From positions 1,178,001 to 1,242,000 of the forward strand of contig NZ_CP028908.1 of NCBI RefSeq assembly GCF_024181725.1: a DNA stretch of 64,000 nt. The letters are read 5' to 3'. Origin of the DNA: Bradyrhizobium sp. WD16. GTDB lineage: Bacteria > Pseudomonadota > Alphaproteobacteria > Rhizobiales > Xanthobacteraceae. Below are positions 47,625 to 55,975 of the stretch, piece after piece (position 1 is the stretch's first letter; each line of letters starts with the position of its first letter). A program made the translations under genes and the position numbers. The notes below the pieces were generated by a model. The model had not been told where the DNA came from and ran no database searches. It saw nothing but the letters and a program-made list of their open reading frames with translations.

Positions 47625-49307
47625 GTGTCTGACAGGCCATCACCGCCCGCCACCGCGCTACAGATGGCGGGCCGCCAGCGCGACATCTCCGTGTCCGAGT
47701 TCTTTCTCAAGAACCGGCATCTGCTCGGCTTCGACACTCCGGCCAAGGCCCTCGTCACCGCCGTCAAGGAGGCGGTGGACAATGCGCTCGATGCCTGCGA
47801 GGAGGCCGGCATCCTACCCGAGATCCGCGTCGAAGTCAGCGAACGGGGCGGCCATGCCCGCGTCGCCGTCGAGGACAACGGCCCCGGCATTGTCGAAAAC
47901 CAGATCGCCCGGATCTTCGGCAAGCTGCTCTACGGCTCGAAATTCCACAAGCTCAGCCAGTCGCGCGGCCAGCAGGGCATGGGCATCTCGGCCGCTGGCA
48001 TGTACGGCCAGCTCACCCTTGGCAAGCCGCTGCACATCATCAGCCGCGTCAAGGGCGACAAGCTCGCCTCCGAGATGACGGTGTCGATCGACACCGCCCG
48101 GAACCAGCCCGACATCCACAGGAAGGCGCACCGGACGTGGGACCGGCCCCACGGCACACGGGTCGAGATGGAGATGGAAGGCCACCATCAGCTGGGGCCG
48201 CATTCGGTCGAGGTCTATCTCAAGGAGACCGCCATCGCCAATCCGCACCTCGCCATCACCTATCGTGACCCGCGGGGCGCAGAGATCCGCTTCGAGCGCA
48301 GCACGAAGACGCTGCCGCCGCGTCCGGCGGAGATCAAGCCACACCCCTACGGCATCGAACTCGGCCGCCTGATCCAGATGCTTGAGAATTCGAAGAGCCG
48401 CACGCTGCTGCGCTTCCTCGTCGACGAGTTCTCCTGCGTCGGCAAGACGACCGCGGGCAGGATCATCGCCCTCGCCGCCAGGATGTCGGATCGCAGGCTC
48501 AGCGACCGTTCGCACCCCAGACACATCGCCCATGTCCAGGCGACGGCGCTGCACAAGGCGATCCAGAAAACCAAGATCCTGGCGCCGCGCACCGACTGCA
48601 TCGTTCCGATCGGCGAGCAGCAACTGCTCGACGGACTGCACAAGGAAATCGCTGCGAAATTCTACACCGTCACGACGCGGCCGGCCGCGGCCTATCGCGG
48701 CAATCCGTTCCAGGTGGAAGTCGCCATCGCCTATGGCCGCCCCGACGACAACACCGTCGAAGTCGACGCCACCGGCCGCCTGCACAGGACGCAAAATGCC
48801 GAGCCGCATGCGGCGGAGAACCTGATCGCGCCCAAGGATGAGCCGGTGCGGCTGTTGCGCTTCGCCAACCGCGTGCCATTGCTCTATCAGCAATCGAGTT
48901 GCGCCATCACCAAGGCGATGATCCAGACCAACTGGCGCGGCTATGGCCTGCACCAGCCGAAAGGCGCCCTGCCGGTCGCCCCGATGGCAATCCTGGTCCA
49001 CGTCGCTTCGGTGTGGGTGCCCTACACCTCGGAATCCAAGGAGGCGATCGAGCCCTATCCGGAGATCCTGAAGGAAATCAGGCTTGGCCTGCAGCACTGC
49101 GCCCGCCAGCTCGCGCACTATCTGCGCCACGAGAGCCAGCTCACGGCAGAATTCGACCGCCGGACCTATATCGAGACCTATCTGCCGCATATCGGCGCCG
49201 CCCTGCAGGAGATCCTCGGCTTGAGTGACGCCGAACGCGACACCACCCTGCACCGGCTCGACGACGTGCTTCACGTCAGCCGCAGACCGCTACGGGCCGC
49301 CTCATGA
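47625..49307 (+). CDS. top6B: DNA topoisomerase VI subunit B
   Basis: The 560-residue protein has all parts of Top6B in order: a GHKL ATPase with KEAVDNALDA (catalytic Glu49, Mg-binding Asn53), DNGPGI (84-89) and GQQGMGISAAGMYGQL (115-130), a helix-two-turn-helix segment (FLVDEFSCVGKTTAGRI) and a transducer domain with the ATP-contacting lysine in PYTSESKEAIEPYP. Archaeal Top6B is about 530 residues. The start is GTG 47625 with only a weak ribosome site; ATG 47664 is an alternative. It overlaps the A subunit by four bases. Topoisomerase VI is typical of archaea and plants and uncommon in bacteria. Confidence 0.95.
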   Translation: MSDRPSPPATALQMAGRQRDISVSEFFLKNRHLLGFDTPAKALVTAVKEAVDNALDACEEAGILPEIRVEVSERGGHARVAVEDNGPGIVENQIARIFGKLLYGSKFHKLSQSRGQQGMGISAAGMYGQLTLGKPLHIISRVKGDKLASEMTVSIDTARNQPDIHRKAHRTWDRPHGTRVEMEMEGHHQLGPHSVEVYLKETAIANPHLAITYRDPRGAEIRFERSTKTLPPRPAEIKPHPYGIELGRLIQMLENSKSRTLLRFLVDEFSCVGKTTAGRIIALAARMSDRRLSDRSHPRHIAHVQATALHKAIQKTKILAPRTDCIVPIGEQQLLDGLHKEIAAKFYTVTTRPAAAYRGNPFQVEVAIAYGRPDDNTVEVDATGRLHRTQNAEPHAAENLIAPKDEPVRLLRFANRVPLLYQQSSCAITKAMIQTNWRGYGLHQPKGALPVAPMAILVHVASVWVPYTSESKEAIEPYPEILKEIRLGLQHCARQLAHYLRHESQLTAEFDRRTYIETYLPHIGAALQEILGLSDAERDTTLHRLDDVLHVSRRPLRAAS

Positions 49308-50440
49308 GCGCGAACGATGCCGACAAGCCGCGCGAAGCGCTCGCCAGCAAGACCATCGCCCTGATCGAATCGATCGCGCGTGCGGTGCGCGCCCGGATCG
49401 ACAACGGCGAGCTGCCGCAGATTGAATTTCCGGTCCGCGGCCTCGACAATGTCACCTATGATGCCGGCAAAGGCTGGTTCGAGCTCGGCGACGCGAGGAA
49501 GCTGCGCACCTTGACGGTGACCGCGGCGCGCTCCTTCGCCCAGACTTTGCGCATGATGGCGACCTCGCGCACCATGGTCGCCCACGACGACTTCGCCACC
49601 AAGCGCGAGGTCTACTACATCAGCAAGAACTGGGGCGCCTGCCGCTTCGAGGAGCAGACCGAATCCGATGCCATCATGGACGACATCGAGGCCCTTGCCT
49701 CGATGCACGGCCTCTCCCGCGAGCAGTTGCGCTTCTATCCGGAATCCCACGGCGGCGCAGTCGCCGGCCGGCTTACCGTAATCGACAGAAATCCAGCAAC
49801 CGGAGAAACCATCGAAATCGACTGCACCAGGCTCGGCAGCGGCGCCTACAGCATTCCAAGGTCAGCCGAACATCTCGCCTTCCGCACCGATGCGAAGTTC
49901 ATCCTCGCCATCGAGACCGGCGGCATGTTCCAGCGCCTCAATCACCACCGTTTCTGGGACAAGGCGAGCTGCATCATCGTCGAGATGGGCGGGGTGCCGA
50001 CCCGCGCCACGCGGCGCTTCGTCCGCCTCCTCGCGGATCACAAGGAGCTGCCGGTCTACTGCTTCGTCGATTGCGACCCTTACGGTTTCACCAACATCTA
50101 TCGCACGCTGAAGGTGGGCTCCGGCAACGCCGCCCACGTCAACCGCTTCCTCTGCGTGCCGCAGGCGCGCTTTCTCGGCGTCACGCCGCAGGACATCGTC
50201 GATTTCGGCCTCGAGGACGCCACCCACAAGCTGACCGAGACCGACATCAAGCGCGCCGAGGACGCGCTCAAGAACGACCCCTTCATCTCGGCCCACCCGC
50301 AATGGATCGCCGCGATCCGGCAGCAGCTGGCCATGGGCGTGCGGGCCGAACAGCAGGCCCTGGCGAAATGGGGGCTCAACTACGTCATCGACGAATACCT
50401 GCCGAAGAAGCTGGCGAAGCCGGAGAGCTTTTTGCCGTAG
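49304..50440 (+). CDS. top6A: DNA topoisomerase VI subunit A (Spo11-like)
   Basis: The 378-residue protein has the winged-helix catalytic tyrosine in KREVYYISKN (Tyr105, the second of the pair, by analogy with Spo11) and a Toprim metal site: Glu204 in AIETGGMFQRL and DxD at 256-258 in VDCDPYG. These residues are all intact, so an active DNA cleavage subunit is expected. It forms an A2B2 enzyme with the overlapping upstream B subunit and relaxes or decatenates DNA by ATP-dependent double-strand passage. This is full length, not a viral or mini-A form. Confidence 0.95.
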   Translation: MSANDADKPREALASKTIALIESIARAVRARIDNGELPQIEFPVRGLDNVTYDAGKGWFELGDARKLRTLTVTAARSFAQTLRMMATSRTMVAHDDFATKREVYYISKNWGACRFEEQTESDAIMDDIEALASMHGLSREQLRFYPESHGGAVAGRLTVIDRNPATGETIEIDCTRLGSGAYSIPRSAEHLAFRTDAKFILAIETGGMFQRLNHHRFWDKASCIIVEMGGVPTRATRRFVRLLADHKELPVYCFVDCDPYGFTNIYRTLKVGSGNAAHVNRFLCVPQARFLGVTPQDIVDFGLEDATHKLTETDIKRAEDALKNDPFISAHPQWIAAIRQQLAMGVRAEQQALAKWGLNYVIDEYLPKKLAKPESFLP

Positions 50441-50446
50441 GGCCGC

Positions 50447-50643
50447 GCTGCTCGCCTCAACCGCCGTGCTGGCACAATCCTCCGGCGGCGGGAGCGGCGG
50501 AACCAGCGGCGCCGCCGCGGGACCGCGCTGTCACCCAAGGCTCTGCCAACAGCGATACGGCCGCGAACCAGGCCGACGAAACCGTCAGGACGGAGGAGCG
50601 GCGGCTCGACGCCAAGGTCAAGAACATCTGCCGGGGCTGCTGA
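50447..50643 (+). pseudogene. Remnant of a small exported protein gene
   Basis: Just after the top6A stop, one frame reads LLASTAVLAQSSGGGSGG, like the end of a signal peptide and a Gly/Ser spacer. After about 50520 another frame reads QGSANSDTAANQADETVR and then EERRLDAKVKNICRGC to a stop at 50643. The two halves together resemble small secreted proteins common in this bacterial group. No start codon or ribosome site survives and a frameshift separates the halves, so this is probably a broken gene. Recognition rests on memory of the family pattern. Confidence 0.4.
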
Positions 50644-50724
50644 AGGGCCGCCGGCCTGCGATCGTCGTCTTGATGCCCGGACGCCGCCGGCGGAACTTGC
50701 CCGCGGGGGCAGCGTTGAGGCACC

Positions 50725-51006
50725 ATGAGGATGACCGCCATGGACCAGGACCGCATTCAAGACGCCATTCACGATCTCGACGCTCGGCCCGAGCACCTGC
50801 TCGCCCATGCCCGCGAGGTCACCAAGGAGGCGCGGCACATGCCGCGCGGCGCGCGCCGCGACCAGATGCGCCGCGTAGCCCGGGTCTATCACCTGCTCGC
50901 CCGCCAGAGCGGCTGGATCAGCCCGTTGGAATATTGGGAGGATTACCGCATCGCCCGCCGCGCCGAATTGCAGCTCAAGGCCAACCGCGATCACTGGCAG
51001 GGCTGA
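50725..51006 (+). CDS. Hypothetical protein, 93 aa
   Basis: I do not recognise this small gene. The product is charged and mostly helical (EHLLAHAREVTKEARHMPRG, RRVARVYHLLARQSGW) with no membrane span or cysteine. GAGG five bases before ATG 50725 supports the start; ATG 50740 is possible. It ends 44 bases before the second palindrome array. Codon use matches its neighbours. Confidence 0.65.
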   Translation: MRMTAMDQDRIQDAIHDLDARPEHLLAHAREVTKEARHMPRGARRDQMRRVARVYHLLARQSGWISPLEYWEDYRIARRAELQLKANRDHWQG

Positions 51007-51050
51007 ACCGCCGCCGAGCCTGCTCCACCGGACTGACGAGAGACGCCGCG

Positions 51051-51292
51051 CTAGTGTGGCGTCTCGCAATTGCCTACCGCCTTCGCGGCAACCCTCTCGT
51101 AGGCAATTGCGAGACATAAGCCACACTAGCACTTTGATTTTGCTAGTGTCCTTATGTCTCCGAATGACCGTGCGAGCATGAGGCAAAGGGAGCGGTCATT
51201 CGGAGACAGGACACTAGTGTGGCGTCTCGCAATTGCCTGCCGCCTTTGCGGCCAGTCTCTCGTAGGCAATTGCGAGACATAAGCCACACTAG
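51051..51292. repeat. CTAG-bounded palindromes, second array (left part)
   Basis: Three palindromes: 51051-51129, 51143-51217 and 51214-51292. The first and third are near-identical to the element at 18380-18458, and the second to 18472-18546, with the same kind of linker (CACTTTGATTTTG) between. The array is a tandem duplication of one composite unit, and its second copy is interrupted at the end of the third palindrome by the IS630 element. The remaining palindrome is at 52554-52628. Confidence 0.88.
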
Positions 51293-51305
51293 TCGCCCGA
51301 TTCAT

Positions 51306-51926
51306 TCAGATTGAAGGGTAAAGGTGCTTGAGTTTGATGCGAGCATTGGGAGTTGTGAAGTGCCAGTTTGCCTTGGTGTGGTTGGCATTGCGGTCTTTCT
51401 CCCAGGCGGCGATTTCCTCGGCGAGGGTCTGTTTGTCGGGAATCCGTCGATCGAGGCATTGGGACGATAGGACGCCGAGTTCGGACTCGGCGAGATCAAG
51501 CCAACTGCCGTGCTTTGGTGTGTAATGCCATTCAAAGCGCTCGACCAGCCGCCTGGCCTCAGGGGCCGGAAAGGCTTCATAGAGTGACGCCTTGCTGTGG
51601 ATGTTGAGATTGTCCTGGATCAGAACGATGGTCTTGGCGCCGGCGAAGTGGACATCGGCCAAGTCCTTCAGGACGTGAGCATAATCCACGGCGGTATGGC
51701 GATCGGTGACTTTGACATGGCGCCAGCCTTCGAGCGGAGCAAACATCATGAAGAGATTGGCGGTGCCGTTGCGTTTGTACTCGTAATCGCAACGAGCCGG
51801 GCGCCCACGCTTCATCGGAATCGGCATGCGCGTCTCGGCGAGGAGTTGCTTTGAGCTCTCGTCCAGGCAAACCAGCGGGTAGTCGGGATCGCGTGGCCGG
51901 GTGTAGACGGCCAGCACGTCCTCCAT
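51306..51926 (-). CDS. IS630 transposase, catalytic DDE part (orfB)
   Basis: This frame encodes the DDE nuclease domain: first Asp in LVCLDESSKQ, second in VLIQDNLNIHS and the Glu in LDLAESELGVLSSQ. It is normally made as a fusion with orfA by a -1 shift; the frame is in fact open upstream of the ATG at 51926 to the slippery site near 52010, reading TLQPHRRQCWVIPPKANSAF across the gap. Expression as a separate protein from 51926 is possible but would lack the DNA-binding part. Confidence 0.85.
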   Translation of the reverse strand: MEDVLAVYTRPRDPDYPLVCLDESSKQLLAETRMPIPMKRGRPARCDYEYKRNGTANLFMMFAPLEGWRHVKVTDRHTAVDYAHVLKDLADVHFAGAKTIVLIQDNLNIHSKASLYEAFPAPEARRLVERFEWHYTPKHGSWLDLAESELGVLSSQCLDRRIPDKQTLAEEIAAWEKDRNANHTKANWHFTTPNARIKLKHLYPSI

Positions 51927-51931
51927 GGCGG

Positions 51932-52456
51932 CTACGAACGCACTATTGGCTTTCGGCGGGATGACCCAGCACTGTCGGCGATGGGGCTGGAGAGTGTTTT
52001 TTTTAGTGCCCGCCCGATCGTCGAGTCGCTGGCACGATCAACAATATGGAGTTCTACGACTTTTTGCTCCAGTAGCCGCAGGGTCCAGCGTGTGCGTCCC
52101 TTGGGAGGTTTGGAACAAGCCAGGGCAATCAGTTTGGCTTCCTTCTCACCGTCAAAAATCCGCGCAACCCCCGGTGTTGCGCGCTGCTTACGGCTCAATA
52201 CCGCCTCGAAGCCTTCTTCCACCAGTTGCTTCCGCACTCGGTAAACCATGGAAACGCTTGTATCGAACGCCTTAATGATCCGGCTGTCACTCCAACCTTC
52301 GCCGGCTTCCGAGACATCGGCCTTCAACAATATTCGCGCCTTCAGCAGTTTTTGAGCTGCGCTCTTGCCCTTCCGTATCAGCGTTTCAAGCTGTTCGCGT
52401 TCCTCGCCGCTCAGCCGCACAACATACTTCTTTACCGAAATTTCCGTCGCAGCCAT
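51932..52456 (-). CDS. IS630 transposase, DNA-binding N-terminal part (orfA)
   Basis: The 174-residue frame begins MAATEISVKKYVVRLSGEER and contains two helix-turn-helix segments (GWSDSRIIKAFDTSVSMVYR and the winged-helix region near GRTRWTLRLLEQKVVE). After a run of eight A (complement of about 52007-52014) the frame continues with unrelated residues and stops, while the -1 frame continues into the catalytic domain. This is the expected programmed frameshift of IS630 elements rather than decay. Confidence 0.85.
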   Translation of the reverse strand: MAATEISVKKYVVRLSGEEREQLETLIRKGKSAAQKLLKARILLKADVSEAGEGWSDSRIIKAFDTSVSMVYRVRKQLVEEGFEAVLSRKQRATPGVARIFDGEKEAKLIALACSKPPKGRTRWTLRLLEQKVVELHIVDRASDSTIGRALKKTLSSPIADSAGSSRRKPIVRS

Positions 52457-52553
52457 GATCCTCTCCGGCGCTCGCGTCGAGACGATCGAATCGAATCACA
52501 AATTCTCCATCCTTTCAAATTATTTGAAGCGAGCGACTAGCACTTTGATTTTG

Positions 52554-52628
52554 CTAGTGTCCCTATGTCTCCGAATGACCGTGCGAGCATGAGGCAAAGG
52601 GAGCGGTCATTCGGAGACAGGACACTAG
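52554..52628. repeat. CTAG-bounded palindrome, right of the IS630 element
   Basis: This 75-base palindrome is almost identical to the one at 51143-51217. It closes the array that the insertion sequence split. Its final CTAG provides the TAG stop codon (complement 52625-52627) of the following ABC transporter gene, just as the array at 18.5 kb does for the chemoreceptor. Confidence 0.88.
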
Positions 52629-54502
52629 GAACGGGCAAGAGCGCCGCGAAGGCGCTTGCGCCGCCGTGCCGGCAGGTTCTTCCGAAGCCACGACGTCAGG
52701 TCGATCTCCCGCACCAGCCGGGCGCCGCCCGGCCGCGACTCCATCACCAGTTCGCGATCGTGAAAGGCCTCGAGCTCCGGCCGATGGCCGATACTGATCA
52801 GAGTCGTCCTGGGCAGTCGCTCGGTAACCAGTTTCATCATCTGCGCCTGGCTCGCCTGGTCGAGCGCGGAGGTCGCCTCGTCGAGCACGGCGATGGATGG
52901 ACGATGAATCAGCAGGCGCACAAAGGAGAGGCGCTGCTTCTCACCGCCCGAAAGGACGTGGTCCCAGGCGAACTCCGTTTCGTCGAGGCGGCTGCGCAGC
53001 TGGCCGAGCCCCACGGCTTCGAGCAATTCCTGCAGTACACCGCTGTCCACCGAATCCGGCGGAGCTGGATATGTCGCGGCGCGACGCAGGGTGCCGAGCG
53101 GGATGTAGGGATGCTGCGGCAGCAGAAACATTTTCCCGACAGGCCCGAAAAGAATCTCGCCCTGTCCCCACGGCCACAATCCGGCGATGGCGCGGACCAA
53201 CGTGCTCTTGCCGGTGCCGGATTCGCCGACCACCAGCACCTTCTCGCCGGGCGCAATGGTGACGTCGGTGTCGTTGACGACCGAGGTGCCGTCGTCGGTG
53301 GTGACCGAGAGGTCGCGCAGCCGCAGAGCCGCCTCCTCGGTCACGCCGCGGCTGATGTGTCCGACGCCGGTCTGCTCGGCGGCGGCCAGCACATCCAGCG
53401 ACGTCATGAGCGAAGCGACGCGATGAGCCGATGCGGTCCACTCGGCGAACTGCGGATAGTTGTCGACGATCCACCCGAACGCCTTCTGCACGATGACGAA
53501 GGCCGAGGCCGCCTGCATCACCTCGCCGAGCGTGATGGAGCCATCGAGATATTTCGGCGCCGCCAGAAGCACAGGCGCCGTCCAGACGACGAGACCGCTC
53601 GCATGGGATACGGCCGCCGTCCGCATGTTCTGAAAGCACAGTTCTCGCCACTGCCGGATGACCTCCACGAACGAGAGATCGAGACCGGCGCGCTCCTCCT
53701 TCTCGCCGCCCAGCAGGGCGATGCTCTCGCCGTTCTCCCGAAGCCGCTGCAGGATGGCGCGGTATTCAGCCTCCAGCTGGTTCTTTCGCTCGGAGACCGC
53801 GATGAAGCGGCGGCCCACCAGCACCATCGCTCCGCTTCCCGCAACGGAATAGACAAGTGCGCCGATGACCAGGAAACCGGGTATGGTGATGTTGGCGCCG
53901 AACAGCGAGAAGGTGAGCGAACCGCCGATCCTCCACAGCACGATGATGAATGCCAGGGCGGACACCACCGCAATGACGAGCCCGACGGCAAAATCGATGG
54001 GCGCCAGCGTCGCGATCCGCAAGTCCTCGGCGATCCGGAACTCGGGATTCTGGTGGGCGCCACGCACGAGGTTGAGCTGGTAATAGCGATCGTGCGCCAG
54101 CCATTGATCGAGCAGCCGATCGTTCATCCACGCACGCCATCGGCGCTGGAGCGTCATCCGCAGATAGACCCCGGAGACGCCCATGAGGACGCTTCCGGTC
54201 GCGATCGGCACAAAAAATGCAGCCTGTTTGACCACCTCATTGAGGTCTTTGCGCTCGAGCGCATCGAAGAACCATCTGTTCCAGCGATTGAACACCAGGT
54301 CGACGCCGAGATTGGCAATGACGAGGAGGCCGATCGCCAGCGTCAGCCCCCACGCCACCCTTGGTCCACCGCGGCCCCAGAAGCCGGAAGCGCTCATCCA
54401 GAACCGGCGCGTCAGGCTGCGACGACGGTCGGCGAGCTGAAGTTCCGGCTCGCCCGAACCGTCGTCGCGAACCGTGCCGCCTTGATGATCGATCGCGCTC
54501 AT
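52625..54502 (-). CDS. SbmA/BacA/YddA-like ABC transporter (fused permease and ATPase)
   Basis: The 625-residue protein has an N-terminal six-span membrane domain of the SbmA/BacA-related type (VFNRWNRWFFDALERKDL, LDQWLAHDRYYQL) and a C-terminal ATPase with Walker A GESGTGKSTLVRAIAGLWP, signature LSGGEKQRLSFVR and Walker B IAVLDEATSALD. Relatives move peptides, very-long-chain fatty acids or B12-like molecules. ATG 54502 follows GGAG at 6 bases. A near-consensus FixK/FNR site is about 113 bases upstream. The stop codon lies within a palindromic repeat. B12 transport is annotated for some homologues, which is of interest given the B12 genes here. Confidence 0.9.
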   Translation of the reverse strand: MSAIDHQGGTVRDDGSGEPELQLADRRRSLTRRFWMSASGFWGRGGPRVAWGLTLAIGLLVIANLGVDLVFNRWNRWFFDALERKDLNEVVKQAAFFVPIATGSVLMGVSGVYLRMTLQRRWRAWMNDRLLDQWLAHDRYYQLNLVRGAHQNPEFRIAEDLRIATLAPIDFAVGLVIAVVSALAFIIVLWRIGGSLTFSLFGANITIPGFLVIGALVYSVAGSGAMVLVGRRFIAVSERKNQLEAEYRAILQRLRENGESIALLGGEKEERAGLDLSFVEVIRQWRELCFQNMRTAAVSHASGLVVWTAPVLLAAPKYLDGSITLGEVMQAASAFVIVQKAFGWIVDNYPQFAEWTASAHRVASLMTSLDVLAAAEQTGVGHISRGVTEEAALRLRDLSVTTDDGTSVVNDTDVTIAPGEKVLVVGESGTGKSTLVRAIAGLWPWGQGEILFGPVGKMFLLPQHPYIPLGTLRRAATYPAPPDSVDSGVLQELLEAVGLGQLRSRLDETEFAWDHVLSGGEKQRLSFVRLLIHRPSIAVLDEATSALDQASQAQMMKLVTERLPRTTLISIGHRPELEAFHDRELVMESRPGGARLVREIDLTSWLRKNLPARRRKRLRGALARS

Positions 54503-54614
54503 GAGCTTCTCCGCGATAGCGAGCTTTGACGAGCTGGTTCGGCGTCGACGAAGTGGGGTCAGGGTCGATGCCGCCCGCTGCGAAACAATCTGTGACCGAG
54601 CGGGCGTCACCTCC

Positions 54615-54628
54615 CTGATCTTGATCAA
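54615..54628. promoter_or_regulatory. FixK/FNR-like box CTGAT-CTTG-ATCAA
   Basis: Nine of ten conserved positions match TTGAY-N4-RTCAA. It lies about 113 bases upstream of the SbmA/YddA-like gene start. It is a weaker case than the boxes at 43-47.5 kb because of the mismatch and distance. Confidence 0.5.
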
Positions 54629-54781
54629 GGGAGGCGAAAGAGAGCAAGGCTGGCGAAAGACGGCCACCAGGGGCTTGCAACCAGACGGGGACCCGCCCGG
54701 CGGTGCGCGCAGGGCGGTCGGGACCGGGGGACGTTCACCTTTGACAGGCTACCAGCCACCGCCGGCGGTGCTAAGACGGGC

Positions 54782-55525
54782 TCAGTGGCCACCCGCCTCC
54801 AGCAGCAGGTCTGCTGTTCGTTGAGGCTCAACCACCATCATCGCGTGGCCGCAGGCGATCTCGCGATAGCACCATTCGCCGCCCTGCCTGGCCCGTTCGC
54901 CATGAAGCGGATAGCCCATGACGGCCGTCGGCGGCCTGGTCGCAAGAACATAGGTCTTGGCGATCCCCTGATGACCCTTGCCGCGGAAATGAATGGGATC
55001 GAGCCAGCTGCGGAGCGGATGCGGGGTCGAAAGCCGATTGATCCAGGCGATGTCCTGCGGGTCGCTGACGCCGGCCCGTTCGGCGGGAAACGGCGGCAGC
55101 CAGAGGCCATCGGGCGACATGGCTCGAAACGTATCCCGCCGCCGCTCGATCTCGGCCGGCGTCAGCCCTGGAATCTGCGAAGCGAAATCGTCGCCATCGT
55201 CAGGAACGGCGGCGTCCAGATAGACGAGCCTTGAAATTCGGCTTTTGATCCGATCGGCAACGCCGGTGATCACCATGCCCGCATAGGAGTGTCCGACCAG
55301 GACGACACGCTCGCGGTTCTCCGCCTCGATCACGCGCACCACATCATCGATGTGCGTATCGAGACCAGGCACCGGGCTCACGGCACCGGCGCGCTCGCCC
55401 AAGCCACTCAGGGTTGGTGTGACGACGCGCGCACCGGCGACTTCCAAACCGGCCCGTACCCGCGCCCATATCCAGCCGCCGAGCGAGGCGCCGTGGACCA
55501 GCACGTAGCAAATCTTCGCTGTCAT
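54782..55525 (-). CDS. Alpha/beta-fold hydrolase (esterase-like)
   Basis: The product (247 residues from ATG 55525; ATG 55543 is an alternative) is an alpha/beta hydrolase of the salicylate-esterase/hydroxynitrile-lyase-like group: oxyanion region VLVHGASLGGWIW, nucleophile elbow GHSYAGM with Ser, an acid in LDAAVPDDG or nearby, and catalytic His in IACGHAMMVV. The substrate is unknown. It stands alone; downstream are decayed gene pieces, suggesting an accessory region. Confidence 0.87.
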   Translation of the reverse strand: MTAKICYVLVHGASLGGWIWARVRAGLEVAGARVVTPTLSGLGERAGAVSPVPGLDTHIDDVVRVIEAENRERVVLVGHSYAGMVITGVADRIKSRISRLVYLDAAVPDDGDDFASQIPGLTPAEIERRRDTFRAMSPDGLWLPPFPAERAGVSDPQDIAWINRLSTPHPLRSWLDPIHFRGKGHQGIAKTYVLATRPPTAVMGYPLHGERARQGGEWCYREIACGHAMMVVEPQRTADLLLEAGGH

Positions 55526-55570
55526 GATTGGATCGCGCGCCATTCAGAAATAAATCGCACCCACACGTTA

Positions 55571-55975
55571 TTGAAGTTTGATGTGTTCCGGCGAGAGCAA
55601 GCGTCTGCCGACGAACGAGGAAATCGGTTGGCTGCTGCCCATTTGACAGCTCGCCGGACGAGCCGCGGCAAGCCGTGCATCAGGGGAGTCGGATCGTTCA
55701 GCGTGTCGGATACAGACGAGTGGAAGGCCTACGCGTTCGCCAATCGAAAGTATGTCGGTATCGATCTGGAAACAAGCGATAGGGACGACTTGCCGAATAT
55801 ACGTCGTCGGCTCGGCCACATCGTGGTTGGCGAAGACAATGTCGAGGTCGACTTTCTCACCAGGTGGGTCGTCAAGGAGGCCTGCCTGAAGGCGCTGGGC
55901 CTCGGGGTATGGCCATGGATCCGCAAGGTCCGGCTGTTATCCCGGCAGGGGCCCGAGGGACGCAACCCGGCGTAA
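55571..55975 (+). pseudogene. Phosphopantetheinyl transferase (Sfp-type) remnant
   Basis: One frame reads TSRGKPCIRGVGSFSVSDTD, then YVGIDLETSDRDD and then RWVVKEACLKALGLG to a stop at 55975. GIDLE and WxxKEAxxKAxG are the magnesium- and CoA-binding motifs of 4'-phosphopantetheinyl transferases. The normal N-terminal half is missing and no convincing start is present (a GTG at 55703 has a poor ribosome site). I therefore call it a truncated gene. Its presence beside a lost partner suggests deletion in this region. Confidence 0.5.

Larger units (their letters stand above)
51292..52537 (-). mobile_element. IS630-family insertion sequence (about 1246 bp)
   Basis: The element carries a two-frame IS630 transposase on the minus strand. 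Its ends are imperfect inverted repeats of about 24 bases (left GTCGCCCGATTCA..., right complement GTCGCTCGCTTCA..., 17 of 24 matching). It is flanked by TA on both sides (51290-51291 and 52538-52539), the target duplication of this family. Removing it and one TA restores CACACTAGCACTTTG, identical to the uninterrupted junction at 51123-51137. The insertion therefore appears recent and precisely delimited. Confidence 0.9.

Noticed and set aside
52565-54529. Plus-strand frame of 654 codons opposite the SbmA/YddA-like gene
   Set aside because: Antisense shadow; composition is atypical and its start lies inside a palindromic repeat.
55579-55644. 21-codon frame starting ATG at 55579
   Set aside because: Too short, with no homology and no supporting ribosome site; it overlaps the transferase remnant in another frame.
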